A stretch of 64,000 bases of DNA from Brevinematales bacterium (GTDB lineage Bacteria; Spirochaetota; Brevinematia; Brevinematales; GWF1-51-8). This document shows positions 18,741 through 27,024 of this stretch, piece after piece. Below the pieces are notes generated by a model. It was not told the DNA's origin. It searched no databases and saw nothing but the letters and a program-made list of their open reading frames with translations. A program made the translations under genes and the position numbers. Positions within the stretch are counted from its first letter, which is position 1, and each line of letters opens with the position of its first letter. The DNA is taken from the NCBI GenBank assembly GCA_013177895.1, contig JABLXV010000018.1, forward strand, positions 1-64,000. The letters run 5' to 3'.

Positions 18741-18920
18741 TTATAAAGACGATTGACGGTGTTCGGCCGGATGTTCCCTGTTATGATAGCGAATACTCAT
18801 TCCCTTTAAATCTTCTCTAATGAAATCGGAATAGTGTTCGTATCCGCTGTTCAGGAAATCACGATGCGTTTTTTCCTTCATCTGAAAAACTTCGTTTATA
18901 TATTTTTCATAATCAGTCAT
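18741..18920 (-). CDS. 59-residue protein, below usual gene-length cut-offs
   Basis: An open frame starting MTDYEKYINEVFQMK and ending PAEHRQSSL has GGAGG nine bases before its ATG. The product is soluble, charged and probably helical (MKEKTHRDFLNSGYEHYSDF). It lies 39 bases after the proteasome-fold gene and 15 bases before the QueG-like gene on the same strand, so the three may form an operon. I recognise no family. The strong ribosome-binding site and tight packing make it credible. Confidence 0.65.
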   Translation of the reverse strand: MTDYEKYINEVFQMKEKTHRDFLNSGYEHYSDFIREDLKGMSIRYHNREHPAEHRQSSL

Positions 18921-18959
18921 CGAAAAATACCTCCCTAGGAATAATACAAAAATATTTTC

Positions 18960-19739
18960 CTATGCAATATCTTCTGGCCATGGTAAAGAAAGAACATCAG
19001 CACCGCCACCCACCATTCGCTTACCTTCTGGGTAAAAAGCCTCATAATATGCACCATACATAAGAACTTGCATCCTTACATGTTTAGTCCATTCATCTAA
19101 TTTGTTTGGAATACTATGTTTAGGATGCAATTTACATAAAAGATCGAATGATGAACGAATCGCAGATTCTAGAGTATTAAATGTAATTAAATCAACAGAT
19201 TGATGAAACCAACATGGGTTAAAGTTCTTTGCCCTAACCTTTAATACTTGTCTTATTTCAAAAGATTCTATCGAAGGAAAATATCTCCAAAATTCTTCTG
19301 TACATGTGAATGATTTTTTAGCATTTATATATCCGAATTGACCTATATCTACATTTCTTATATACCAGATTCTTGGAATAATTATTCCTTGATTATTTTT
19401 TTCAAAACCAGCAATGTGAACAATCATCTCCACCGCTGGATTTATTCCTTCATCTTTGATGCGTTGTTCTTCTATTTCTATAGATAGTTTATTTGCTAAT
19501 TCTTCTAGAGAATTATAACCCTTGAATTCTTCTTTTTTACTCTCTAACCATTTCTCAAATAACAAACCGTCAACTTGCAAATTTCCAACTACTCCAATAA
19601 TGGTTTTATCATCTGGCCAATAAAAGATTTTTGGTCCTTTCATTTCTTGATCAGTTTGACCATTTTTATAGGCTGTGAAGTTTCGATCTGCTCCAAAAAT
19701 AATTCCTTCGGAAAGAACCTGAATAATTAAAACTGACAT
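18960..19739 (-). CDS. Proteasome-fold (Ntn-hydrolase-like) protein, AT-rich
   Basis: The N-terminus reads as a proteasome beta-type strand pair: VLIIQVLSEGIIFGADRNFT (residues 3-22) against the usual ...G(V)(V)LAADRRAT, then GPKIFYWPDDKTIIGVVGNLQVDG against ...KI..I.....AG..AD. If Met1 is removed, Ser2 takes the place of Thr1, Asp18 equals Asp17, and Lys37 (or Lys34) equals Lys33 after a short loop insertion. The middle and C-terminal parts (to residue 259) are less recognisable. The gene is visibly AT-rich beside its 50% GC neighbours, suggesting transfer. Activity is an inference. Confidence 0.6.
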   Translation of the reverse strand: MSVLIIQVLSEGIIFGADRNFTAYKNGQTDQEMKGPKIFYWPDDKTIIGVVGNLQVDGLLFEKWLESKKEEFKGYNSLEELANKLSIEIEEQRIKDEGINPAVEMIVHIAGFEKNNQGIIIPRIWYIRNVDIGQFGYINAKKSFTCTEEFWRYFPSIESFEIRQVLKVRAKNFNPCWFHQSVDLITFNTLESAIRSSFDLLCKLHPKHSIPNKLDEWTKHVRMQVLMYGAYYEAFYPEGKRMVGGGADVLSLPWPEDIA

Positions 19740-19777
19740 AATTCTACCTACTACTTTATTTCTATATTTAAAATTGC

Positions 19778-21379
19778 CTATTCCCAGTACAGTATCCTGT
19801 ACTCCTGCTTCTTGACGGGATTCCCGTTCGCGTCCGACGTCTCGATCAGGACAAGATTCCCCTTCGCGTCGTAGGTATAGATATCGAAGCCCTCGAGCTG
19901 AGAGCCGGGCGAGTACTCCTTCTTCGTGATCAGCCGTCCCTTGTTGTTATACCATAGCAGGTATCCGTATTCGATATCCCCGGCGGGAGTGATCTTCCGT
20001 TCCTCCATCACCTGCCCCTGATGATTGAAAATATACTGGTAGGTGTACTCCAGCATATTGTCCTGATTGTACTTTTTTTCCTTGGCGAGCTTGCCCTCGG
20101 GGGTATAAAGGTACTCGATACGGTACTGCATCTTCCCGTCCGGGCCCGCGCAGGTGAGCTCCTGCGACTTTCCCGCGGGGTTGTTGACATACTTATAGGT
20201 GGAGTCGATCTTACCGTCGGGGTCGTAGTCCGTCTCGAGAGTCAGGAAACCCTTCGCGTCGTAGGCGTATACGTAACGGTATCCCTTGCTGTTATCGGGG
20301 TAGACCTCGTTCTGCTCGGTCAGGTTTCCCTTCGCGTCGTAGGTGTATTTCAGGGTATATTCGACTTGGGTTTTCTCGTTGTAATAAACCTCGTCGGTTA
20401 TCTTGTTTTTCTGGTTAAGGATATATTTCGTGAACCCGTCGAGCTTTCCCTCCGGCGTGAAACGGTATTTCTGGATGAGGTTGCCGTTCGCGTCGTACAG
20501 GAATTTATGCACGGTCGAGTAGACTCCGCCCTTATAGGTATAGGAGTACAGGACTTTCAGCTCGTCGCCGGAGTAATGGTACATCGTCGCATAGTCGACC
20601 TTTCCCCCGTTGAGGATATGGGCTTTTTCGACGATGTTTTTCTGCGAGTTATAAGCGTAATTCATAATATCCTTGAGCGTCCCGTTGTAATCGTAGACCT
20701 TCACGGAGGTCACATTATTCGCCGAGTCGTAGGTATAGACGTTCTTCTCGGTCAGCTTGGGCTTATTATCGAACTGGCTCTTATAGAACGATGTTTTCTC
20801 GAGGACGCATCCGCTCGCGTCGCATACATACTCCTGCTTATAGGTCAGCGCTTCGCCGTTCTCGTAGGTGTTCTCCTCGAGCAGGTTACCGCTTCCATCA
20901 TAGAGGTACTTCAGGTCGAGGGCTTTTTCCTTGCCGTCCTTGGTGACAATCACTTTCTTTTCGGTAAGTTTCCCGTTTGCGTTATAGGTGTAAAGGATGG
21001 AGGTTTTCGTTTTGGATGCGCCGTTGTCGATCGCGACCGACAGGAATTCACGGTTGGTGTTCAGCACGAAACGGCAGAGGTAATGCGACTGGTCGTAAAA
21101 TTTCCCCTCGACCGTGATCATCGTGCGGTTCGCGTCGTAGGTCACTGTAAAATTCCCGGTGGGGTCTTTTATCTCCGAAATCCACCCGTGCAGGTCGAAC
21201 TTGTAGACCGTGGAGAACGATGACGCGGGGTCGCCGTCCGACCACTGCTTGATCGTGCCCGCGTAACGCTTCATCAGTATCCGGTACAGGTCGCCGTATG
21301 CGTCGGGGACGATAGCGAAACCGCGCGCGGACAACAGGAACGCCGCCGCAGTCAGAATAAGGACAGGGAATTTTTTCAT
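19778..21379 (-). CDS. Secreted YD-repeat protein
   Basis: A signal peptide (MKKFPVLILTAAAFLLSARG) is followed by about 18 repeats of roughly 20-25 residues built on YxYDAxGNLxEEKxYxxDGK, the RHS/YD-repeat type pattern. Length is 533 aa. It has none of the RHS core-end or toxin C-terminus, so it is a plain beta-filament-like surface or periplasmic protein rather than an RHS toxin. The ATG at 21379 has AAGGAG at correct spacing; the longer frame to 21406 does not add a sensible start. Confidence 0.85.
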   Translation of the reverse strand: MKKFPVLILTAAAFLLSARGFAIVPDAYGDLYRILMKRYAGTIKQWSDGDPASSFSTVYKFDLHGWISEIKDPTGNFTVTYDANRTMITVEGKFYDQSHYLCRFVLNTNREFLSVAIDNGASKTKTSILYTYNANGKLTEKKVIVTKDGKEKALDLKYLYDGSGNLLEENTYENGEALTYKQEYVCDASGCVLEKTSFYKSQFDNKPKLTEKNVYTYDSANNVTSVKVYDYNGTLKDIMNYAYNSQKNIVEKAHILNGGKVDYATMYHYSGDELKVLYSYTYKGGVYSTVHKFLYDANGNLIQKYRFTPEGKLDGFTKYILNQKNKITDEVYYNEKTQVEYTLKYTYDAKGNLTEQNEVYPDNSKGYRYVYAYDAKGFLTLETDYDPDGKIDSTYKYVNNPAGKSQELTCAGPDGKMQYRIEYLYTPEGKLAKEKKYNQDNMLEYTYQYIFNHQGQVMEERKITPAGDIEYGYLLWYNNKGRLITKKEYSPGSQLEGFDIYTYDAKGNLVLIETSDANGNPVKKQEYRILYWE

Positions 21380-21426
21380 AGACTCTCCTTCCCGGAAAGA
21401 TATCATGCTTTTATTGATTTGTAAAA

Positions 21427-22248
21427 CTAATCTTTTATCACCGCGCCGATCTTTTTACCGTTACCCCATATCACAACCGTGTTGGATGTTATCAGCAGTT
21501 CCATCGTCGATTTGAGAGGGGGTATCGATGCGGTAATCTTGTCCTCCGACACGGTGAACGGGTATCCGGTATAGTATGCCTGCTCCGGCAGGGTGATAAT
21601 AATCCGTTTCCCGTTATATTTACCGAGCCCCACAGTGAAACTTCCCCCGGCGGCCCATGCCCGTATCCCGAGGAATCCCACCACCCCGGTGTACACCCCG
21701 CTCCATTTCGACGGGATGACCGAGTACGCATCGAATCCCGATACGCGGGTGAAGCTGCCGGTCTCGGCGCCGTTCTCGGCGACTATCAGCGCGCCGTCGG
21801 TGAAACTGAACACAGTCGATCCCTTCGACCCCTTCACGGTGACGCTGTCGCGGGTGATAACCGGATGGACGCCCTGGTAGAGATAATACTCGGGTATAGT
21901 AATCATATGGGGGATATTTTTATAGTAATAACCGACCGAGTAGGTGATACTCCCGTTAGCGACCAGTATTTTTGTCGAAGCGCCGTTTAATTTACCGGAG
22001 TAGACACCGTTCCATTTAGCCGGAACGCTCTGGAGATGCTCTTCCTCGGGGATGACCAGTTTCGCGGACGGTTCGCCGACATAGGCATTTCCGGGCTTTT
22101 TATTCTTGGAATACTTGATGTACTTCGAAACCTGTTTGAAAACCCATCCGGGCATTTCGGAGCCCCAGAAGGGACGGAGCGAGACCAGACCAAGTGTGAG
22201 TAGAACGAATGTAAAGATTATTGCGAGTAGAGCCGTGGGCTTTTTCAT
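21427..22248 (-). CDS. Membrane-anchored protein with two repeated beta-domains
   Basis: Residues 1-25 form a signal anchor. Two homologous domains follow: the first begins PAKWNGVYSGKLNG near residue 73 and the second PSKWSGVYTGVVG near residue 178, each with SITYSVGYYYKNIPHMITIPE-like or SFTVGLGKYNGKRIIITLPE-like strands and a ...YYLYQGVHPV/AYYTGYPF turn. The internal duplication is clear; the fold is probably beta. I recognise no named family. Start at 22248 (MKKPTALLAI) gives a clean signal sequence; an in-frame ATG at 22275 is possible. It precedes the YD-repeat gene by 48 bases. Confidence 0.7.
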   Translation of the reverse strand: MKKPTALLAIIFTFVLLTLGLVSLRPFWGSEMPGWVFKQVSKYIKYSKNKKPGNAYVGEPSAKLVIPEEEHLQSVPAKWNGVYSGKLNGASTKILVANGSITYSVGYYYKNIPHMITIPEYYLYQGVHPVITRDSVTVKGSKGSTVFSFTDGALIVAENGAETGSFTRVSGFDAYSVIPSKWSGVYTGVVGFLGIRAWAAGGSFTVGLGKYNGKRIIITLPEQAYYTGYPFTVSEDKITASIPPLKSTMELLITSNTVVIWGNGKKIGAVIKD

Positions 22249-22342
22249 ATACAGTCCCCGATTGTTATACTCCATTATAACACCGGAGCGTGAAAAAGGC
22301 AACCCGACGCATGCCGCACCGGGGGATTTCCCGGATAAATGT

Positions 22343-22370
22343 TTGACACGCCGGATTTCTTCATTATAAT
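22343..22370 (+). promoter_or_regulatory. Promoter for the Omp85-like gene
   Basis: TTGACA (22343-22348) and TATAAT (22365-22370) are 16 bases apart, both perfect hexamers. Confidence 0.8.
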
Positions 22371-22396
22371 GATGACACTATGAAAAGGAGGATATG

Positions 22397-23638
22397 ATGA
22401 AGCGGATTCTTCTATCGGTGCTCATAACGGCGGGTTTTACAGGTATAGCCGCCGCTCAGGATACGAATGCGGTTCAGCCCGCGCAGGCGACGAATACGAA
22501 TACAGGGATTCCCGAGGCGGGCGTAGCGTTCAAGCCGTTCCCGTTGGTTTTCTATGATGCGGACGCGGGATTCGGATTCGGCGTAAGCGTATCGCTTTTC
22601 GGGTACGACGGCAAATCGAAAGAATATCTCTGGAAGATTTATTCCGAGTTTACTTATACCCTGAAGGGACAGATGGACCCGGATATCCGTTTCGATATAC
22701 CCGCGTTATGGATAGCGGGACAACCGTTCCGCGTGCAGGGTATGGGTGAATATATATTCGCGCTCGCCGAGAACTTCTACGGTTACGCGAACTCCATCGT
22801 CGATCCCGCGATGACGCTCGGGTATACCAACCTGACGAACTACCTCTTCGAGCAGAAACATCCCTATCTCTATTTCACCATCAGTACTCCGTTGGCATGG
22901 GGGAAATCGTTCGGCTATGATAAGACGTTCGATCTGCTGATAGGGACTTATATAGAAGGATATAGCTTTACCAGCAACTCGACGCAGCCGGTCAAGCATC
23001 CCTCCTACCTGCTGACATCCCAGCCTTATGGTTTCGCCGGCGGGACAGTCTGGTCGATGATGGTCGGCTTCCGTTTCGATAACCGCGACTTCGAGCCGAA
23101 CCCTCATTCGGGGACATATAACGAAATTATGGCGGAGTTCGCCCTCGCCGGGATATATAATTACTCCCGCCTGACATTCAAGCATTCCGCGTACTTCGAC
23201 CCGTTCCCGTCCTATAAGCGTCTCGTGATCGCGGAACGTCTGATGGTCGACCAGCTTTTCGGCGATGTACCGTTCTTCAAGGCGCAGAAATTCGGCGGGG
23301 TACAGTCGTTCGACGGTATCGGCGGGAACGATACGATGCGCGGTATCCCTAAGTACCGTTTTATCGACAACCTGAAAATGGTATTTTCGCCTGAAATCCG
23401 CTGGCGCTTCCTCGACTTCGGGCCGTTCCTCTGGGATATGTGGCATCTCGAACTCGTACTGTTCTCCGATATCGGAGGGGCATGGCGTGATTTCGCGGCG
23501 CTGAATCTCAGTGAAATCCAGGTAACATACGGCGCGGGTTTACGTATCCTCTGGGGCGAAGACTTTATTATCGCCGCCGACTTCGGATTCTGGAGAGACC
23601 AGATGGGCATGTATATCGGTTTCGACCATCAATTTTAA
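22397..23638 (+). CDS. Omp85/BamA-type outer-membrane barrel protein
   Basis: A signal peptide (KRILLSVLITAGFTGIAAA) and a short Asn/Thr-rich linker lead into a beta-barrel resembling the surface-antigen D15 domain. GGVQSFDGIGGNDTMRGIPKYRF near residue 303 matches the conserved G.....xRGY...R strand-lid motif of Omp85 proteins, and the last residues (MYIGFDHQF) end in an aromatic as outer-membrane barrels do. There are no POTRA domains, so it is a short barrel-only member (about 413 aa). ATG at 22397 is better spaced from AAGGAGG than the ATG at 22394. Confidence 0.75.
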   Translation: MKRILLSVLITAGFTGIAAAQDTNAVQPAQATNTNTGIPEAGVAFKPFPLVFYDADAGFGFGVSVSLFGYDGKSKEYLWKIYSEFTYTLKGQMDPDIRFDIPALWIAGQPFRVQGMGEYIFALAENFYGYANSIVDPAMTLGYTNLTNYLFEQKHPYLYFTISTPLAWGKSFGYDKTFDLLIGTYIEGYSFTSNSTQPVKHPSYLLTSQPYGFAGGTVWSMMVGFRFDNRDFEPNPHSGTYNEIMAEFALAGIYNYSRLTFKHSAYFDPFPSYKRLVIAERLMVDQLFGDVPFFKAQKFGGVQSFDGIGGNDTMRGIPKYRFIDNLKMVFSPEIRWRFLDFGPFLWDMWHLELVLFSDIGGAWRDFAALNLSEIQVTYGAGLRILWGEDFIIAADFGFWRDQMGMYIGFDHQF

Positions 23639-23644
23639 AACATC

Positions 23645-23670
23645 AAGCCCCCTCAATGGGGGCTTTTTTT
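23645..23670 (+). terminator. Terminator after the Omp85-like gene
   Basis: AAGCCCCC pairs with GGGGGCTT around TCAAT, followed by a T tract. Confidence 0.85.
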
Positions 23671-23848
23671 ATGATGACAAATTGCATTGTCATTGCGATG
23701 CCCCCAAAGGGGGTAAAGCAATCTATTTTAATAATGTGTATCATTTTATATAGACTGCTTCGTCACAATATTCCCTGTCTACCTTCGGTAGAAGGCAGGC
23801 TCGCAGTGACAGAAAATGGTAAGAATTGCGACTTCGTCAACACGACCC
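23671..23848. repeat. MITE-like element copy a
   Basis: Non-coding, mosaic repeat: it contains the core GTCATTGCGATG...TAAAGCAATCTATTTT, a second inverted core (TAGACTGCTTCGTCACAAT), the palindrome CTACCTTCGGTAGAAGG, CGCAGTGACAG, and the terminal CTTCGTCAACACGACCC. The same blocks recur at 28812, 53524 and 53720. Confidence 0.7.
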
Positions 23849-23877
23849 GAAATGGGGGTTTTTTATAGGAGCGGAGC

Positions 23878-24636
23878 ATGAACGACGGAAAAACAAGGTT
23901 CTCGAACCGGGTGGATAACTATGCGAAACACCGCCCGGGCTATCCCGCGGAGGCGGTCGATTACTTGTTCAGCGAAGCCGGGTTCGCGTCCGGGTCGGCG
24001 GTCGCGGATATGGGCGCGGGGACGGGGATATTCACCCGTATCCTATTGGAGCGCGGCGCGAAGGTGTACGCGGTCGAGCCGAACGCGGAAATGCTCGCGC
24101 AGGCGGAGAATGACCTTTCGGGGATAGCGGGGTTTATCCCGGTGCACGCGCCCGCCGAGGAGACAGGCCTCGATAGCGGAATCGTCGATTTTATCACCGC
24201 CGCGCAGGCGTTCCACTGGTTCGATTTCGACGGAGCGAAGCGGGAGTTCGCGAGAATCCTGAAGCCCGGCGGGAAGGCCGTCCTGATATGGAACGACCGT
24301 GTGACCGAGGGGGATAGTTTCGGTAAGGAGTATGACGGCTTATTACAGCGGTATGTATACCGTTATGATACCCTCGTGCATAAGCGGTTCAGTATCGGCG
24401 ATTTTGCCGGGCTTTTTGCGGACGGTGTATTTCGCACCGCCGTATTCGACAATTCGCAGGAGTTCGATTTCGACGGGATGAGGGGGCGGATGTTGTCCAG
24501 TTCGTATGCGCCGCTCGAGGGGGAAACGAATTATGAGGAGATTATGGCAGGCCTGCGGGAGATATTCGAACGGAATCAGTCCGGCGGGAAGGTGAAATTA
24601 AAATATCAGACTCAGCTATTCTGGGGGGAAGTTTAG
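23878..24636 (+). CDS. Class I SAM-dependent methyltransferase
   Basis: The 252-residue protein has motif I VADMGAGTGIFTRIL (about residues 42-55), the acidic VEPNAEMLAQA at the end of strand 2, and FHWFDFDGAKREFARILKPGGKAVLIWND for motifs III-IV, all typical of a UbiE/Tam-like small-molecule methyltransferase. The substrate cannot be read. TAGGAG precedes the ATG. It stands alone between repeat-rich intergenic segments. Confidence 0.88.
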   Translation: MNDGKTRFSNRVDNYAKHRPGYPAEAVDYLFSEAGFASGSAVADMGAGTGIFTRILLERGAKVYAVEPNAEMLAQAENDLSGIAGFIPVHAPAEETGLDSGIVDFITAAQAFHWFDFDGAKREFARILKPGGKAVLIWNDRVTEGDSFGKEYDGLLQRYVYRYDTLVHKRFSIGDFAGLFADGVFRTAVFDNSQEFDFDGMRGRMLSSSYAPLEGETNYEEIMAGLREIFERNQSGGKVKLKYQTQLFWGEV

Positions 24637-24653
24637 ACACACCCTGGTCATGC

Positions 24654-24701
24654 TGAGCGAGTCGAAGCATGAGCGAGTCGAAGCATGAGCGAGTCGAAGC
24701 A
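24654..24701. repeat. Three 16-bp tandem units (TGAGCGAGTCGAAGCA)
   Basis: Units at 24654, 24670 and 24686 are identical. They expand one arm of the palindromic intergenic motif CATGCTGAGC...GTCGAAGCATG. The same unit with one base changed occurs four times at 37282. Confidence 0.9.
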
Positions 24702-24749
24702 TGAGCGCTTGCCCCGCGCTCATCGCGGGGAGTCGAAGGAAAATAAAGC

Positions 24750-24953
24750 CTACCTGTCCACCACGAACGCGATTTTACAATGGGCTTTATAGTTGACGAC
24801 CTTACCGTCCTTGACATCGGCCTTAAATCCGAGGACGTCCACACCGGTGATTTCCTTTACCGTCTTGGATGCTTCGGCTACGGCGTTGGAAGCGGCGTCC
24901 TCCCAGCTCTTTTTCGATTCGGCGAGAATTTCGATGACTTTTATTATCGGCAT
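24750..24953 (-). CDS. Dodecin-family flavin-storage protein
   Basis: The 67-residue protein matches dodecin: MPIIKVIEILAESKKSWEDA start, an amphipathic helix AASNAVAEASKTVKEITGV, and C-terminal beta strands with FKADVKDGKVVNYKAHCKIAFVVD. Dodecins form hollow dodecamers that bind flavins and buffer free riboflavin or FMN. AAGGAGG lies eight bases before the ATG; the upstream in-frame extension lacks one. Confidence 0.9.
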   Translation of the reverse strand: MPIIKVIEILAESKKSWEDAASNAVAEASKTVKEITGVDVLGFKADVKDGKVVNYKAHCKIAFVVDR

Positions 24954-25074
24954 ATCGGCCTCCTTATTACTAATGAAATTGTAGGATATTTTTTCTGTAA
25001 TTGCAAGCGAAATAGTGGTTAATATTGAATTTCTACCCATATTCCTTCCGAAAATGAATGAAATGAATGGACTA

Positions 25075-25103
25075 TTGACAATCATTGGGAGTTGATATAT
25101 AGT
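25075..25103 (+). promoter_or_regulatory. Promoter for the GAF/HATPase gene
   Basis: TTGACA (25075-25080) lies 17 bases upstream of TATAGT (25098-25103). Confidence 0.7.
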
Positions 25104-25139
25104 TTATTCGTCGATTTGTTATGGTTAAAAGGAGCAGGT

Positions 25140-26900
25140 ATGCCGAAAAAGTCTAAGTCCGGGACGACGGGAAGCGACACCCGGGACCTGATGAAAAAAA
25201 TCATTGAGAAAGAGAACGAGATAAAGCGTCTGAACAGTATTATGAAGACGAAGGACGATTATATCACGCATCTCGAAAAAGTTTCCGAGGCATACAACGC
25301 CCTTGCCACATTGGCGACGAAGGAACGGAAAGAAGCGGACGAAATAATACAGGCTCAGGAATTGATACGCGAGTATATGGTGAAGGAGATTAAGAACGCG
25401 GAGGATGTGATCCATGCGCACGAGAGTCTCCACGGGCTCGCGGTCAAGGAAAAAATCCAGGCCGAGGCTACCATCAAGGCGCTCGAGAATGTCGAGATAC
25501 TCAGCGATCAGGAGAAATTGGAACGCGAACGGGTGATCGAGGCTCAGCAGAAAATTCTTGAACTCTCCGACCATGAAAAACGTTCCGCGGCGGACACGAT
25601 CAAGGCGCGGGAAAATCTCCAATACCTGACCGATATCGAACGGCAGGAGGCTCAGCAGATTATTCAGGCCCGCGAGCATCTGTCGGAACTGACTATGATG
25701 GAGTTGTCCCAGCGCGATACCGCGTTACGGAATGTCCTCGAGATCAATCATTCTATCAGTTCGCTGACCGAAGCGGATATCCTGTTCGATAAAATTCTCC
25801 GCAGTCTCGTACAGTCCCTGAACGCCCAACGGGGTATCCTGTTTATCTCGAACGATGTGGAACTGCACCCGGAGAGTCTGTACCGTCTGGAACTTCGCGA
25901 CCTTTCGAAAAAATCGTTCCGGTTCTCGTCGGGGGTGATCGACGAGGTGATCCGCACCAGAAAAAGTAAGATGATCGTCAACCAGAAGGTACGTATCGGG
26001 CGGAAAAATTACAATATTTCCATATTATGCGTTCCCCTGATCTATGAAAATAAGTCGCTGGGGGTAATCTACCTCGATACGGTATCCGATAACGAGACGT
26101 TCAAGCACCTCGACCTCGAGGTCGCGGAAATATTCTCGTCCCAGGCGTCAATCTCGGTAAACAATATCGCGCTTTACAACCGTATCCGTTTACAGAACGA
26201 CGAGCTGCTCAAGCTCATCAATCTCAAGACCCAGTTTATGAGCCATGTCTCCGAGTACCTTGCCCATCCGGTGGAGAATATCCAGAAACAGCTCCAGAAG
26301 CTGATCGACGATACGACGATGAGTCCCGATGTAAAGCAGAAGGCGCTTCTGAGGATACTCGCGCAGGTCAATAAATTCGATAACACGGTCAATAAAGTAC
26401 TGACTATCGCGTCGATCGAGCAGGAAGTGAACGACCTGTTCGCCGACAGGGTGAATTTCGCGCGGTTGTGCCGCGAAATCATCGACCGCCACAGCGAAGA
26501 ACGCGAGAAGCGGAAGGTGACGGTTACGATGAATTTCTCGCCCGAATTCCAGAATTTCCTCGGGAACGAGACGGTTATTCGGACGATACTCGACGAACTG
26601 ATTTCCAACGCTATCTTCTATAATAAACCAAACGGGATAGTCGATATCCGGGGTTACCAGAAGGACGATTTCCTCACGGTGGATGTTATCGATACCGGGC
26701 AGGGGATTAAAGATAAAGACCTCGATAATATATTCGCGCAGTTTTACCGAACCGAAGAATCCGCGGCGTTTAACGAATGGGGCGCCGGACTCGGGCTATA
26801 TATGGTAAAAACGTTCATCGGGTACTATGGGGGTTCGGTTAAACTCAAGAGTAAATACGGGAGAGGCAGTACCTTCAGTATCTCATTCCTGATTCACTGA
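25140..26900 (+). CDS. GAF-domain histidine-kinase-like protein lacking the phospho-acceptor His
   Basis: Residues 1-190 are a long coiled coil made of degenerate ~22-residue repeats (pattern ..Ixx.E.L..L...E+..A...I.A.). A GAF domain follows (about 200-355), then a dimerisation helix (about 360-430) and a HATPase_c domain (about 450-585) with N box LDELISNAIFYN, DTGQGI, IFAQFYR and GAGLGLYMV all intact. At the H box the canonical VSHELRTP reads VSEYLAHP: Glu372 replaces the His. ATP can probably bind, but self-phosphorylation at that site cannot occur. AAGGAG precedes ATG 25140. Next gene is PTS enzyme I. Length is 586 aa. Confidence 0.85.
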   Translation: MPKKSKSGTTGSDTRDLMKKIIEKENEIKRLNSIMKTKDDYITHLEKVSEAYNALATLATKERKEADEIIQAQELIREYMVKEIKNAEDVIHAHESLHGLAVKEKIQAEATIKALENVEILSDQEKLERERVIEAQQKILELSDHEKRSAADTIKARENLQYLTDIERQEAQQIIQAREHLSELTMMELSQRDTALRNVLEINHSISSLTEADILFDKILRSLVQSLNAQRGILFISNDVELHPESLYRLELRDLSKKSFRFSSGVIDEVIRTRKSKMIVNQKVRIGRKNYNISILCVPLIYENKSLGVIYLDTVSDNETFKHLDLEVAEIFSSQASISVNNIALYNRIRLQNDELLKLINLKTQFMSHVSEYLAHPVENIQKQLQKLIDDTTMSPDVKQKALLRILAQVNKFDNTVNKVLTIASIEQEVNDLFADRVNFARLCREIIDRHSEEREKRKVTVTMNFSPEFQNFLGNETVIRTILDELISNAIFYNKPNGIVDIRGYQKDDFLTVDVIDTGQGIKDKDLDNIFAQFYRTEESAAFNEWGAGLGLYMVKTFIGYYGGSVKLKSKYGRGSTFSISFLIH

Positions 26901-26969
26901 TATAAGCGCGCATTTTCGGGCATATTTCCCGCTTATACCGATTCATATTCATTTCCGTAATTGCGGTAT

Positions 26970-26998
26970 TTGATATTCTTATGAAATTCTGTTATAAT
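26970..26998 (+). promoter_or_regulatory. Promoter for ptsI
   Basis: TTGATA (26970-26975) and TATAAT (26993-26998), 17 bases apart, put transcription start near 27005. Confidence 0.7.
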
Positions 26999-27024
26999 AT
27001 GATAGATTTTTAATGGAGGATATA

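Noticed and set aside
20021-21223. 400-codon plus-strand frame opposite the YD-repeat gene
   Set aside because: Produced by the regular repeat and GC-rich third positions of the true gene; no ribosome-binding site and a repetitive Val/Leu/Gly product.
19778-21379. RHS polymorphic toxin
   Set aside because: Only YD-type repeats are present; there is no RHS core motif, no toxin C-terminus and no immunity gene beside it.
23656-23868. Short frame between the Omp85-like and methyltransferase genes
   Set aside because: It consists of MITE-like repeat sequence and begins inside the terminator.
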